From Oceanicola sp. D3 (GTDB lineage Bacteria; Pseudomonadota; Alphaproteobacteria; Rhodobacterales; Rhodobacteraceae): 64,000 nt of DNA. The DNA lies in contig NZ_CP040932.1 of NCBI RefSeq assembly GCF_006351965.1, positions 1-64,000 of the forward strand. Direction: 5' to 3'. The notes under the pieces are model-generated. The model was not told the DNA's origin, did no database searches, and worked only from the letters and a program-made list of their open reading frames with translations. Shown one piece after another: positions 18,183-26,500 of this stretch; within the stretch, counting starts at the first letter, position 1; each line of letters begins with the position of its first letter. The translations under genes and the position numbers were made by a program.

Positions 18183-18231
18183 CCCGGGCGTATCCCGGGT
18201 CTCCCGTTTGAGTGGCGGCCCCATTGCCGCC
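18183..18231 (-). promoter_or_regulatory. Two hairpins in the pnp leader
   Basis: Two inverted repeats lie 25-75 bp upstream of the pnp start: CCCGGG (18183-18188) with CCCGGG (18194-18199), and GGCGGC (18214-18219) with GCCGCC (18226-18231). In enterobacteria the pnp leader forms a stem that RNase III cleaves for autoregulation. These hairpins could play that role; this is inference. Confidence 0.4.
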
Positions 18232-18376
18232 GGCCCCTTTCATCTATTCCATCGAGCACCGGGGCCTTGGTGCAACGTCTCAGATGGCCGGGCCATACAG
18301 GAAAGTTGGAGCGATGGGAAGCGTTGAGACGTGTGCTCAGCGCAGGCACATCGCAGCCGGGCCAGCGGGGGCCCTC

Positions 18377-19504
18377 CTATTCCGCCAGTCGCTGTCGCGG
18401 CAGGGTGATGCGGCGGGTCATGCCTTCGGGGCGCAGATCGGTATGCAGCGTGCCATCAAGCTGGCCTTCGATCGCCATGGAGATCAACCTTGTGCCAAAG
18501 CCCTCCGGCTTGCCTTGCTCTGTTGTCGCGCGCCCGGTCTCTTCCCACAGGATATTGAGCGCATCGCCCTCCACGCCCCAGCGCACCGAAAGTCGGCCTT
18601 CGGCGGCGACCAGGGCACCATATTTGGCTGCATTTGTTGCCAGTTCGTGCAGGGCGAGCGAGAGAGAGGTGCTGGCGCGGGGGCCAAGCACCACTTCGGG
18701 GCCGTCAAGCGCGGTGATGTGCTGGGCACCATAGGGCGTGAGCAGGGTTGTGAGCAGGTCGCGCAGCGAGATCCTGTCTCCCACCGGCTTGCCGGCTTCG
18801 ATGATCGGGGCCAGCAGGTTGTGCGCCTTGGCCAGCGCCTGCAACCGTGCCTCCAGCTCCGAGGCATCCTCGCCATTGGAATGGCTGAGGCGCACCATGC
18901 CGGAGACCACGGTAAAGAGGTTTTTCACCCGGTGGTTCAACTCCTCCACCAGCAATTGCCGCTCGGCCAGCGCCTGATGCAGGCGGATCTCGCTTTCGAC
19001 GATCCCGGCGATGTCTTCCAGCGCCTTCAACTGCTCTTGCGACCACTCGTGCGCCTCTGAGTCTATCGCGCAGAACGAGCCCAGAACCTCGCCGCCCGGG
19101 CCATGCACAGGCACACCGAGATAGGCCACCACGCCCATATCGGCCACCGCGCCATTGCCCGCGAGCAGCGGGTGGACAGTGGCATCAACCACAGCCAAGG
19201 AGGTGCGGGAGGATACGACATATTGGCAGAATGAATGGCTCAGCGGCGTTTCCCGCTCTTCCACCCCGGCTTCGTCGAGGCCGGACTGCGCCTTGAAAAA
19301 CTGCTTTTGGTCATTCACCAGCGAGAGCAGCCCAACCGGCGCGCCGGTGATTTGCCGGGCCAGCCGCACCGCGCGGTCGTAGACCTCTTCGGGGACGGTA
19401 TCCATCAGCCCGGTTTGCTTGAGGTCGGCCAGTCGCTCGGTGCGCCCAAGCTCGGCCCTGTGGCCCTCGGGTTCGGCTGTTGGAAAACTCGGCACGGTGG
19501 CCAT
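18377..19504 (-). CDS. GAF-domain HWE/HisKA_2-type sensor histidine kinase
   Basis: Soluble two-component sensor kinase. The start at 19504 gives 375 residues beginning MATVPSFPTAEPEG; the longer frame upstream looks noncoding. An N-terminal GAF domain (about 45-180, with QITGAPVGLLSLVNDQKQFF) is followed by the dimerisation helix ELNHRVKNLFTVVSGMV (phospho-His near residue 190) and a catalytic domain with N-box ALHELATNAAKYGAL, LWEETG (the W-x-E of HWE kinases) and GFGTRLISMAIEGQL. No transmembrane segment or response regulator is seen here; the partner is elsewhere. It lies between rpsO and pnp. Confidence 0.9.
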   Translation of the reverse strand: MATVPSFPTAEPEGHRAELGRTERLADLKQTGLMDTVPEEVYDRAVRLARQITGAPVGLLSLVNDQKQFFKAQSGLDEAGVEERETPLSHSFCQYVVSSRTSLAVVDATVHPLLAGNGAVADMGVVAYLGVPVHGPGGEVLGSFCAIDSEAHEWSQEQLKALEDIAGIVESEIRLHQALAERQLLVEELNHRVKNLFTVVSGMVRLSHSNGEDASELEARLQALAKAHNLLAPIIEAGKPVGDRISLRDLLTTLLTPYGAQHITALDGPEVVLGPRASTSLSLALHELATNAAKYGALVAAEGRLSVRWGVEGDALNILWEETGRATTEQGKPEGFGTRLISMAIEGQLDGTLHTDLRPEGMTRRITLPRQRLAE

Positions 19505-19688
19505 CAGCGCCGCCTTTCTTGCGTGTCGTTCGACCCAAGGAATTATCAGGCCAAGCGCGGGGGGACCATTGCATTTATGGCTGGAACCAGCGGTTTGGGG
19601 CACTTTCCGGCCTTTCGAAGGCCGACAAACGGGGCGTGTGTGTCTTAGGACATCCGGGAACAGCCGGAAGGTACGTGCTAACCCAGCG

Positions 19689-20402
19689 TCAGGAGATGTG
19701 CCGCGGGGTTTTGGAGATGCCATAGGCCTTGCGCGCGGTGACGAGGCGAAGGTCTTGCGGGTCCATCCCGATGCTCATCATGGTGTGCCGGTCATACCGG
19801 GCTCGCGCGCGGGCCGGGTTGTGGGCGGTGCCAAACAGGCGGTCGATCCAGGCCATCCCGGCGGTGACGTGGAAGGTGGCGTGATGGTCCTGATAGTGGT
19901 GCGCCATATGCTCGCGCGTCACCCACTTGCCGAAGCGGCCCTTGGGCACGTTGAGATGCGCCAGCGTGTGGCAGTATTCGTAAAAGGTGAAGGCCGAAGC
20001 TGAACCGACGAAAAGCGCGACCCACGCAAACTCCACCGCGGGCCACAGCCCCACGAAGGGCCAGAGCACCAGCAGATGCGCCGCGAAGGATATGGCGGCA
20101 AAACGGAGCGGAAACCAGTGATCGTCGCCGGTGAAAAACTCTTCGTCGGCGGGAAACTCGTGGTGGCCGATGTGGCTGCGATAGAGCTTGTTGAACGGGC
20201 TCTGCGCGGTGGGCGGCTCGCGGTGGTAGATAAAGCGGTGGATCAAATACTCGTTGAACCACTGGATCACCACGCCATAGGCCAGCGCCGCCAACATCCA
20301 GAGCTGAAAGTCGAACATCAGCAGCCCAAGGCCCGCCAGCCAGAATGGGAACAGCCGGTGCAGCCCACCCATGTGGATGATGATGCGCAATGCAGGGATC
20401 AT
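19689..20402 (-). CDS. Sterol desaturase / fatty acid hydroxylase superfamily membrane protein
   Basis: Di-iron membrane oxygenase. The 237-residue protein has about four hydrophobic segments and the full histidine-box set: HRFIYH, HIGHHEF, HTLAH and HMAHHYQDHH. Substrates in this superfamily include sterols, carotenoids and acyl chains; which one is unknown. It stands alone between rpsO and the HWE kinase on the same strand. Confidence 0.88.
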   Translation of the reverse strand: MIPALRIIIHMGGLHRLFPFWLAGLGLLMFDFQLWMLAALAYGVVIQWFNEYLIHRFIYHREPPTAQSPFNKLYRSHIGHHEFPADEEFFTGDDHWFPLRFAAISFAAHLLVLWPFVGLWPAVEFAWVALFVGSASAFTFYEYCHTLAHLNVPKGRFGKWVTREHMAHHYQDHHATFHVTAGMAWIDRLFGTAHNPARARARYDRHTMMSIGMDPQDLRLVTARKAYGISKTPRHIS

Positions 20403-20488
20403 CTGCCTCCTCCTGCGGCCAAGTCTGGCCGTGCCCGCCCGACCCGGTCAACCGGAACGCCACGTCGGCGCAGAAGGGCGCGCAAACG

Positions 20489-20517
20489 AAAAAGGGGCAG
20501 CCCGCAGGCCACCCCTT
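20489..20517 (-). terminator. Rho-independent terminator of rpsO
   Basis: On the minus strand AAGGGGTGGCC pairs with GGCTGCCCCTT (two G-T wobbles) and is followed by TTTTTCG. It lies 25 bp after the rpsO stop, so rpsO is insulated from the hydroxylase gene. Confidence 0.88.
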
Positions 20518-20541
20518 CGATCTTGTCCCTGGCGTTCCGTC

Positions 20542-20811
20542 TTAGCGGCGGATGCCCAGCTTGCCGATGAGATCCCGGTAGCGGGCCTCGTCTTTGTTTT
20601 TCAGGTAGTCCAACAGCTTACGGCGCTGAGCCACGAGCTTGAGAAGGCCACGGCGACCGTGGTTGTCCTTCTTGTGGGTCTTGAAGTGCTCGGTGAGCGT
20701 GCTGATGCGCGAGGAAAGGATGGCAATCTGCACTTCGGGCGAACCGGTGTCGCCTTCTTTGGTGCCGTGTTCCTTGATGACGCGGGCTTTTTCTTCAGCG
20801 GTAATCGACAT
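20542..20811 (-). CDS. rpsO: 30S ribosomal protein S15
   Basis: Primary 16S rRNA-binding protein of the platform of the small subunit. The 89-residue product is full length, [20 protein letters not shown] at the N-terminus, the central [13 protein letters not shown] motif, [20 protein letters not shown] and the end IGKLGIRR. An AAGGAG site precedes the ATG at 20811. The gene has its own terminator. Confidence 0.98.
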   Translation of the reverse strand: MSITAEEKARVIKEHGTKEGDTGSPEVQIAILSSRISTLTEHFKTHKKDNHGRRGLLKLVAQRRKLLDYLKNKDEARYRDLIGKLGIRR

Positions 20812-20972
20812 CGGGGTCTCCTTTGGTTGGTGTTTGCGGGCGCAAGCCGGGATGTCGTCCAGCAGGGTCCATGGAGTGTGCCTCCCGGGCGGTGCCGGGC
20901 GACAGGGGGCGCGTATAGGCGATGGCGGCGCGGATGGGAAGGTGATTCGTGCGGCTTGCCCTGCGCCCGGCC

Positions 20973-21464
20973 TTACTCGGCATTGGCCGGGGGGATTTCT
21001 CCGGGCTCGGCCTGCGGCGGGTCTTGCTGCGGCGCCTCTCCGCCGCCTTCGGCATTGCTGCCTCCGCCTTCGGGTGCAGGCAATTGCTCGTCTACCCGTT
21101 GCTCCACCTCGGCTTCGGTTTGCTCCTCCTCCAGCTCGACATCCAGCTCTGCCGCCCATTCGGCCAGAATTGGGATAAAATCGACCTGACTGAGGAGATA
21201 GGCGAGGACGGAGACGAGCACCGTTGCGCCGACCACCGAGCCAAGGCCAAAGGCCATGCCGCGCAAGAGTTGAAAGGCTACCAGCCGCCAGAACTGGGCG
21301 TAGACCCGCAGGAACTTGTGATCGTTCAGCTTGGCGACTTCGTCACGCAACGCCACGATCTCGTTGCGCAAATCGGTGCGGGTGGCATCGTGCTCCACTT
21401 CGGCCTCGGCTGCCACCTGAGGGGGCGCGGGCTTGGAGGAGAGGTGCGGATCAGGGTCACTCAT
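20973..21464 (-). CDS. DUF5665-type membrane protein
   Basis: Function unknown. The 163-residue protein has a hydrophilic N-terminus with a short coiled-coil-like stretch ([20 protein letters not shown]), the DUF5665 core ([18 protein letters not shown] then a hydrophobic helix [18 protein letters not shown]), and a long Glu/Pro/Gly-rich C-terminal tail of about 60 residues. One or two membrane passes are predicted. The acidic tail is not part of the family core and looks disordered. Confidence 0.75.
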   Translation of the reverse strand: MSDPDPHLSSKPAPPQVAAEAEVEHDATRTDLRNEIVALRDEVAKLNDHKFLRVYAQFWRLVAFQLLRGMAFGLGSVVGATVLVSVLAYLLSQVDFIPILAEWAAELDVELEEEQTEAEVEQRVDEQLPAPEGGGSNAEGGGEAPQQDPPQAEPGEIPPANAE

Positions 21465-21518
21465 GGGATGAACCCTAGTCGAATATCCAGCTTTGAAAAC
21501 CCGTCAGAACGGCGCGGG

Positions 21519-22505
21519 TCAAACCGTGGCTGAGGCCGACATCGGCACCAGCTGGATATCCTCGGGCGAAAGCGTGCTGCCACCGTGCACCACGCCGATG
21601 AGTTCGCCATCGGCGTAGACTTCCACAGCATCGCTGTTGGCCTCGCCCAGAGTGATCTCGGGGGGCGCGTCGCTCACGATATCATCCCAGAGCAGGGCGA
21701 GGCTGTCTTCTCCGGGCTCGAAATCCATGATCTCGGCCACGGTCTCTTCCACGAGGTCGGGGCCTAGGCGGAACAGATCGGCCCCGTCGCCACCGGTTGC
21801 CACGTCACCATCGCCCAGCAGCAGAATGTCATCACCTGGGCCGCCATTCAGCCAGTCAACGCCGAGGTCATCGTCGCCCGCGAGCCTGTCATTTCCGGTG
21901 CCGCCCTGAAGGTTATCCTGCCCATCGCCGCCAAACAGAACGTCATCGCCGAGCCCGCCTTCCAACTGGTCGGCATCGTCGCCGCCCAGCAAGGTATCGG
22001 CCCCGTCACCCCCTGTTAGCCGGTCTTCGCCCGCGCCGCCAAGAAGTGCATCATTGCCGGCACCGCCCCAGAGCGCATCATCACCGGCGCCCCCCTCAAG
22101 GCGATCGTCATCTGCCTCGCCAAAAAGGCTATCAGCGCCCGCGCCGCCGTGGATGGTATCGTTTCCGGCTTCTCCGAAGGCAACATCATCGCCCTCGTAT
22201 GCCGTGATCTGATCGTCGCCCTCATAGCCCTGCAGAATGTCATCGCCCGCGCCGCCATCCAGCAGGTCGGCGCCGATGGTGCCGGTTTGGGTGCTGCCGC
22301 CATCGGGCTCTGTCGGGTTCAGCGCGCCGGCCTCGCCCAGCACGGCTGGTTCCTCCGTCGGGTCGATCGACGTGGATTGGGTGGTGCTTTGGCCGCTTTC
22401 GTCGAACTCTGCGGCATCCTCATCCGCATCGTCGCCGCTCTCGACGACACCGATCACGGCAGAGCCCACGAGAACCGCGCCCATGATACCAAACAGCAAG
22501 AACAT
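21519..22505 (-). CDS. Membrane-anchored RTX calcium-binding repeat protein
   Basis: The 328-residue product has an N-terminal hydrophobic helix (MFLLFGIMGAVLVGSAVIGV), an acidic linker, and about 16 tandem RTX nonapeptides of the GGxGxDxLxG type (about residues 85-255), then a C-terminal domain without repeats (EIMDFEPGEDSLALLWDD onward). RTX repeats fold into calcium-loaded beta rolls outside the cell. There is no enzyme domain. The start at 22505 places the helix first; a GTG at 22571 would add a Cys/Arg-rich extension. The gene is divergent from the acidic membrane protein at 22706. Confidence 0.83.
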   Translation of the reverse strand: MFLLFGIMGAVLVGSAVIGVVESGDDADEDAAEFDESGQSTTQSTSIDPTEEPAVLGEAGALNPTEPDGGSTQTGTIGADLLDGGAGDDILQGYEGDDQITAYEGDDVAFGEAGNDTIHGGAGADSLFGEADDDRLEGGAGDDALWGGAGNDALLGGAGEDRLTGGDGADTLLGGDDADQLEGGLGDDVLFGGDGQDNLQGGTGNDRLAGDDDLGVDWLNGGPGDDILLLGDGDVATGGDGADLFRLGPDLVEETVAEIMDFEPGEDSLALLWDDIVSDAPPEITLGEANSDAVEVYADGELIGVVHGGSTLSPEDIQLVPMSASATV

Positions 22506-22705
22506 CCCGGCTACCCCGCAACAGCCCTTTCGGCGCCGGGCAGCACAAGAGCCGACCGGTCGCACAGTCACTGCCTTGGGGATAAGGCCCAGATGTGGGC
22601 AATTCCCTTACGCGGGATGGAATTGTGCCTAGATTATGCAACAAATGCTAATCACCTGCCGCGCCCGGTCTGGCATGCGGCGCGGCTTGCGGAGATGATC
22701 TGCCT

Positions 22706-23611
22706 ATGGTTTCCGATTGGCTCATTCCTCTGTTGTTCTTACTGCTCGCCCTCGCGCTGATTGCGCTCTGGCTTCGCCTGCGCGCGCGGCGCAGGGCGGA
22801 GATGGCGAGCGCGGCGGAGGCTGGTGGCGCTGCGGGCATGGGCGAGACCGTGGTGGACCCCGATCAGCCGGAGGCCTTCCCGCCGGAGATCATGGCCGTG
22901 CGCGAGGAGTTGTCGCGCATCCGGGCAGAGGAGGAGGCGGAAGCGGCGGCGAAACGGGAGGCTGATGCGGTGGACGCGCCCGAGCCTGCGCCAGAAGACG
23001 AGGCTGGTGAGCCTGTCGCCGAGGAGGTGGTTGAGGAGATCGCTGAGGGGCCGGTTGCGCGCGATGTGGATGAGGATGGCGGCGTGCCGGACACGCCTGC
23101 GGAGGAGGGTGCCTCGGAAGCAAGCGCGGGGTTGGCGGAGGAGGCCGAAGCTGAGCAGGCAGAACCAGAGGGTGAGGCAGAAGGCGCCGAGCCTGCCCCG
23201 GAGGCTGTGGACGACGAGCCGGAACCGCAAGTCGATGTGGCTGCCGAGGAACCCGATGAAATGCCGGGCGAGGAAGAGGCTGAGGAGGCGGGCGACCGAT
23301 ACGATTCTGAGGGCCGACTGATCCTGCCCATGGCCACGGGGGATGTGATCGTTGCCACCGAAATGCCCCGGAGGCTGGAACTCACCGTCACGCGCCAATG
23401 GCCGATTCCGAGCGTGCAGGGATTTGACCCGCAAGCCGAGCGCTTGGTGGTGCTCTACGACGGGCCGGAAGCCTCGGATGTGGTGATGCTGCCCATGGTG
23501 GATGGGCGCTGGCAGGTTAGCCTTGGCGGGCGGCCTGTGGTGCAGGTGGAATGCGCCTCTGGCCCGGAGGCGCTGGCCGGGGCGCTCGAAATCAACCCCG
23601 CCGCAGCCTAG
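22706..23611 (+). CDS. Membrane-anchored acidic hypothetical protein
   Basis: No family recognised. The 301-residue protein starts with a transmembrane helix (IPLLFLLLALALIALWL, about residues 7-23) and a basic stop-transfer patch RLRARRRAE. A long Glu/Ala/Pro low-complexity region (about 50-195) follows, then a compact C-terminal domain of about 100 residues (RLILPMATGDVIVATEMPRR to QVECASG). The topology predicts a cytoplasmic C-terminus. Its codon use fits the neighbours, so it is a real gene rather than a shadow. It converges with DUF1643, overlapping by 4 bp. Confidence 0.68.
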   Translation: MVSDWLIPLLFLLLALALIALWLRLRARRRAEMASAAEAGGAAGMGETVVDPDQPEAFPPEIMAVREELSRIRAEEEAEAAAKREADAVDAPEPAPEDEAGEPVAEEVVEEIAEGPVARDVDEDGGVPDTPAEEGASEASAGLAEEAEAEQAEPEGEAEGAEPAPEAVDDEPEPQVDVAAEEPDEMPGEEEAEEAGDRYDSEGRLILPMATGDVIVATEMPRRLELTVTRQWPIPSVQGFDPQAERLVVLYDGPEASDVVMLPMVDGRWQVSLGGRPVVQVECASGPEALAGALEINPAAA

Positions 23612-24114
23612 CCCCAGGGCCGGGGCTGCTCGGTATAGGCGATATAAAGCGGGTGTTTGGGCTGGCCGTGCTTGGTGAGCCCGAGATGAAACAGGGGCCA
23701 GCCGCCCTGCCGCAGCAAGGCCTCTACCGTCCGGCCCCGATCCAGATGCTCGCCATGACTGCCCCATGCGCAGATGACCCTATCGGCCCAACTGCAGCTT
23801 TCGAGGATCGCCATATCGTTTTCCGGCCCCACCGGATCGGCGGCGGCGCGCATGGCCTTCGGGTCAGTGTCGCGCCAGGCGAAGATGTTGGTGACACGGA
23901 AGCTGCCGAAGCCCAGCGTGCGCGCCCGCCGCTCGCAGCGCTCTACCGTTGGGTCGTTTTGCACCTCGGTGGCGGTGGAGGGGTTGAGCATGATGAAAAG
24001 CGCCTTCTCGCCCTGCGGCTCCCATGTGCGGGTCAGCAGGTAGCGGTAGCGCTCGCAATCGGAGTAGACGGCGGTGGAGGGCGCATCGCCCTTGGTGTGG
24101 GTTCGGGTGATCAT
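23608..24114 (-). CDS. DUF1643 domain-containing protein
   Basis: Function unknown. The 168-residue product covers the DUF1643 family from start to end: CERYRYLLTRTWEPQ, LFIMLNPSTATEVQNDPTV, RRARTLGFGSFRVTNIFAWR and WGSHGEHLDRG. The family is widespread in bacteria and is sometimes found with phage genes, but here it sits by truB. The ATG at 24114 is the first in frame. Confidence 0.85.
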   Translation of the reverse strand: MITRTHTKGDAPSTAVYSDCERYRYLLTRTWEPQGEKALFIMLNPSTATEVQNDPTVERCERRARTLGFGSFRVTNIFAWRDTDPKAMRAAADPVGPENDMAILESCSWADRVICAWGSHGEHLDRGRTVEALLRQGGWPLFHLGLTKHGQPKHPLYIAYTEQPRPWG

Positions 24115-24118
24115 GACT

Positions 24119-24182
24119 GCTCATCCGTCCTTCGAGACGTCTTCGCAGCCGGAGCGAAGAGACGGCGAGGCCGTGGATGAGC
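24119..24182. repeat. 64-nt nested palindromic repeat, copy 1
   Basis: Outer arms GCTCATCC (24119-24126) and GGATGAGC (24175-24182) enclose an inner hairpin GTCTTCGC / GCGAAGAGAC. A related copy, with the same outer arms and the shared TTCGAG-CGTC and GCGAAGAG blocks, lies at 34120-34186. It fills the gap between DUF1643 and truB. No ORF or transposase is associated. Confidence 0.75.
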
Positions 24183-24190
24183 CGCCCGGC

Positions 24191-25093
24191 TCACCGGTTC
24201 AGAACCCGCGCGGGGTGAAACTCGCCGCCCATGTAGCGGCCTAGGGCTACGGCGCGGCCTTGGTGTGCAGCCCAGCATTCCTCGCCAAATTCTGCATCCG
24301 AAGCCACGACAGGCGCAGGGTTGCCGTGCGCGATGCGGTTGGCTGAGGCCTCGTTGACAGTGACCCGCGCCAGCTCTTCCAGCCCGGCTTCTAGAGGCAC
24401 CAGTAGCGCGTCGATCTCCGGAGTTCGCGCCAACTCTTCGACCTGCTCCAGCGTGACGGCGTTTTCAAGATCGAAGGGCCCCGACCAGCTGCGGCGCAGC
24501 GTGACGACATGGCCGAGGCAGCCCAGTGCCTCGCCCAGATCGCGGGCGATGGAGCGCACGTAGCCGCCCTTGCCGCACACCATCCGCAGCTCGGCGGTAT
24601 CTGCATCGGGGCGGGCCGTAAGCTCGAGGCTCTCGACCCAGAGCGGGCGAGCCTGCACCTCGAAATCCTCGCCGTCGCGGGCCAGCGCATAGGCCCGTTC
24701 ACCATCAATCTTGACGGCGGAAAACTTGGGCGGCACCTGCATGATGTCGCCGGTGAAGTGGCCAAGCGCGGCCCGGATTTCATCGTCGGAGGGGCGGGTT
24801 TCGGCTGTGGCGACCACCTCGCCTTCGGCGTCATCGGTGTTGGTCGCCGCGCCCAGACGCACGGTGAAGTCGTAGCACTTTTCGGCATCGGTGATGTAGG
24901 GCACGCATTTGGTGGCCTCGCCGAAGGCCACGGCCAGCAGCCCGGTGGCAGCCGGGTCGAGCGTGCCCGCATGGCCGGCCTTCTTGGCCTCAAGCGCCCA
25001 GCGCAGTTTGTTTACGCAGGCGGTGCTCGTCGGCCCGGCGGGCTTGTCGAGGATGATCCAGCCGGAAATGTCGCGTCCCTTACGGCGGGCCAT
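24191..25093 (-). CDS. truB: tRNA pseudouridine(55) synthase TruB
   Basis: Forms pseudouridine 55 in the T-loop of tRNAs. The 300-residue protein begins [20 protein letters not shown], with catalytic Asp46 in [12 protein letters not shown], then YDFTVRLGA and [21 protein letters not shown]-terminal extension of about 60 residues follows the catalytic fold. In many bacteria truB lies between rbfA and rpsO; here rbfA is 10 kb away on the other strand. Confidence 0.95.
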   Translation of the reverse strand: MARRKGRDISGWIILDKPAGPTSTACVNKLRWALEAKKAGHAGTLDPAATGLLAVAFGEATKCVPYITDAEKCYDFTVRLGAATNTDDAEGEVVATAETRPSDDEIRAALGHFTGDIMQVPPKFSAVKIDGERAYALARDGEDFEVQARPLWVESLELTARPDADTAELRMVCGKGGYVRSIARDLGEALGCLGHVVTLRRSWSGPFDLENAVTLEQVEELARTPEIDALLVPLEAGLEELARVTVNEASANRIAHGNPAPVVASDAEFGEECWAAHQGRAVALGRYMGGEFHPARVLNR

Positions 25094-25174
25094 GGGGCCT
25101 CCCTTGGTTTTGAGAGGCGCGGGGTAGCGCGGAGGCGCTGCGCGGTCAACCGGGGGCCGCGCAGCAGCGATGCG

Positions 25175-26500
25175 TCAGTTGCCCGCTGTATCCTCCAGCC
25201 CCTCGGGCGCACCGACCACGACGAAGTGCAGCCCGTCAGGGTCGACCAGCTGCCCGGCGACGCGCTGGATATCCTCCACCGTCACCGCCTCGACATAGCC
25301 GTTGCGGTTTTTGATGTAATCCACGCCGAGCTCTTCCATCTGGAGGCCAACGAGAATGTTGGCGATGCGCCCGTTGCCATCAAAGCGCAGCGGGTAGGCA
25401 CCGGTGAGGTATTTCTTCGCCCGCTCCAGCTCTTCGGCGCTCACACCTTCTGTGGCGAGCTTTTCCCATTCGGCCTTCACCACATCAACGACCTGCGCCA
25501 CGCGGCCATTGGCAGAGGCGACGTTGCCGCCGATGAGTTCGCCATAGTCCATTGGCGCGACATAGGCATAGATCCCGTAGGTCAGCCCGCGCTTTTCACG
25601 GACCTCTTCCATCAGGCGGCTGTTGAAGCCGCTGCCGCCCATGATCTGCATCATCACGAAAACGGGGAAGAAATCGGGGTCGTCCCGCTTGATGCCCTTT
25701 TGCCCGAAAGCCACCACCGATTGCGGCGTGTCATAGGGCACCACCGTGAGCCCGCCGGGCAAGTTGTAGTCGACATGTTCGGGCATCTCGGCGCCGGTTT
25801 CGGGCAAGCCTGAAAAGAGGCTGTCGAGCAGGTCGGAAAGCCCCTCGGCGTCGATGTCGCCCACGGCGGAGACATAGAGCCTGTCGCGGGCCATGACGCG
25901 GGCCTTGGCGTCGAGCATGTCTTCGCGGGTCAGCGCGGCGATGCTCTCTTCGGTGCCGTTCAGATCAGTGCCGTAGGGGTGAGCGCCCCATGCCAGCCGG
26001 TCCCATGTGTTTCCGGCGATCTTGTCGGGGTCATTGTCATTTGACTTGATAATGGACTGAACCTGCCCGCGCACCCTGTCGAGCGCGTCCTGATCGAAGC
26101 GGGGCTCTTCGATGGCCAGACGGAGAAGCTCAACCACCTCATCCATGTTCTCGGTCAGGAACTTGGCGGAGATTCTCAGCGCGTCATTGTGAACGTCGAA
26201 GTCGATCGAGGCGGCGAGGCTATCGCGCGCGGCGGCCCATTCGCGGGCGTTCATATCGCCAGCGCCTTCTTCAAGGATCGCTGTCATCAGGTTGATGGCT
26301 CCGCGCTTTCCGGGCGCATCCAGCGAGGCCCCGCCCTTGAAGCGAATCTCAAGCGCCACGAAGGGAATCGAGGGTTCGTTTACCAGCCATGCATCGACGC
26401 CGCCGGGCGAAGTGATTTCTTCAATCTCCACCTCGGCCTGCGCGACCAATGGCATAAGGGCAACCAGCAGCCCGCAGGCGATCCGCGTCATGAAGCTCAT
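25175..26500 (-). CDS. M16 peptidase family protein, non-catalytic partner
   Basis: Periplasmic partner of the adjacent M16 zinc peptidase. The 441-residue preprotein has a signal peptide (cleavage after AQA). The position that carries HxxEH in active members reads INLMTAILEEG, with no metal ligand. It keeps the arginine/tyrosine substrate-binding motif in EEVREKRGLTYGIYAY (about residues 298-313), which the catalytic partner lacks. The two genes overlap by ATGA. Together they look like an M16B heterodimer with split functions. Confidence 0.9.
   Translation of the reverse strand: MSFMTRIACGLLVALMPLVAQAEVEIEEITSPGGVDAWLVNEPSIPFVALEIRFKGGASLDAPGKRGAINLMTAILEEGAGDMNAREWAAARDSLAASIDFDVHNDALRISAKFLTENMDEVVELLRLAIEEPRFDQDALDRVRGQVQSIIKSNDNDPDKIAGNTWDRLAWGAHPYGTDLNGTEESIAALTREDMLDAKARVMARDRLYVSAVGDIDAEGLSDLLDSLFSGLPETGAEMPEHVDYNLPGGLTVVPYDTPQSVVAFGQKGIKRDDPDFFPVFVMMQIMGGSGFNSRLMEEVREKRGLTYGIYAYVAPMDYGELIGGNVASANGRVAQVVDVVKAEWEKLATEGVSAEELERAKKYLTGAYPLRFDGNGRIANILVGLQMEELGVDYIKNRNGYVEAVTVEDIQRVAGQLVDPDGLHFVVVGAPEGLEDTAGN

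Noticed and set aside
16017-18734. A 905-codon open frame on the plus strand
   Set aside because: It is antisense to pnp and the end of the HWE kinase; composition is His/Gly/Val-rich as expected of a shadow in GC-rich DNA, and no family is recognisable.
21700-22250. Tandem DNA repeats suggesting a CRISPR array
   Set aside because: The periodicity is 27 bp with coding RTX nonapeptides inside an intact gene and no spacers of fixed length.
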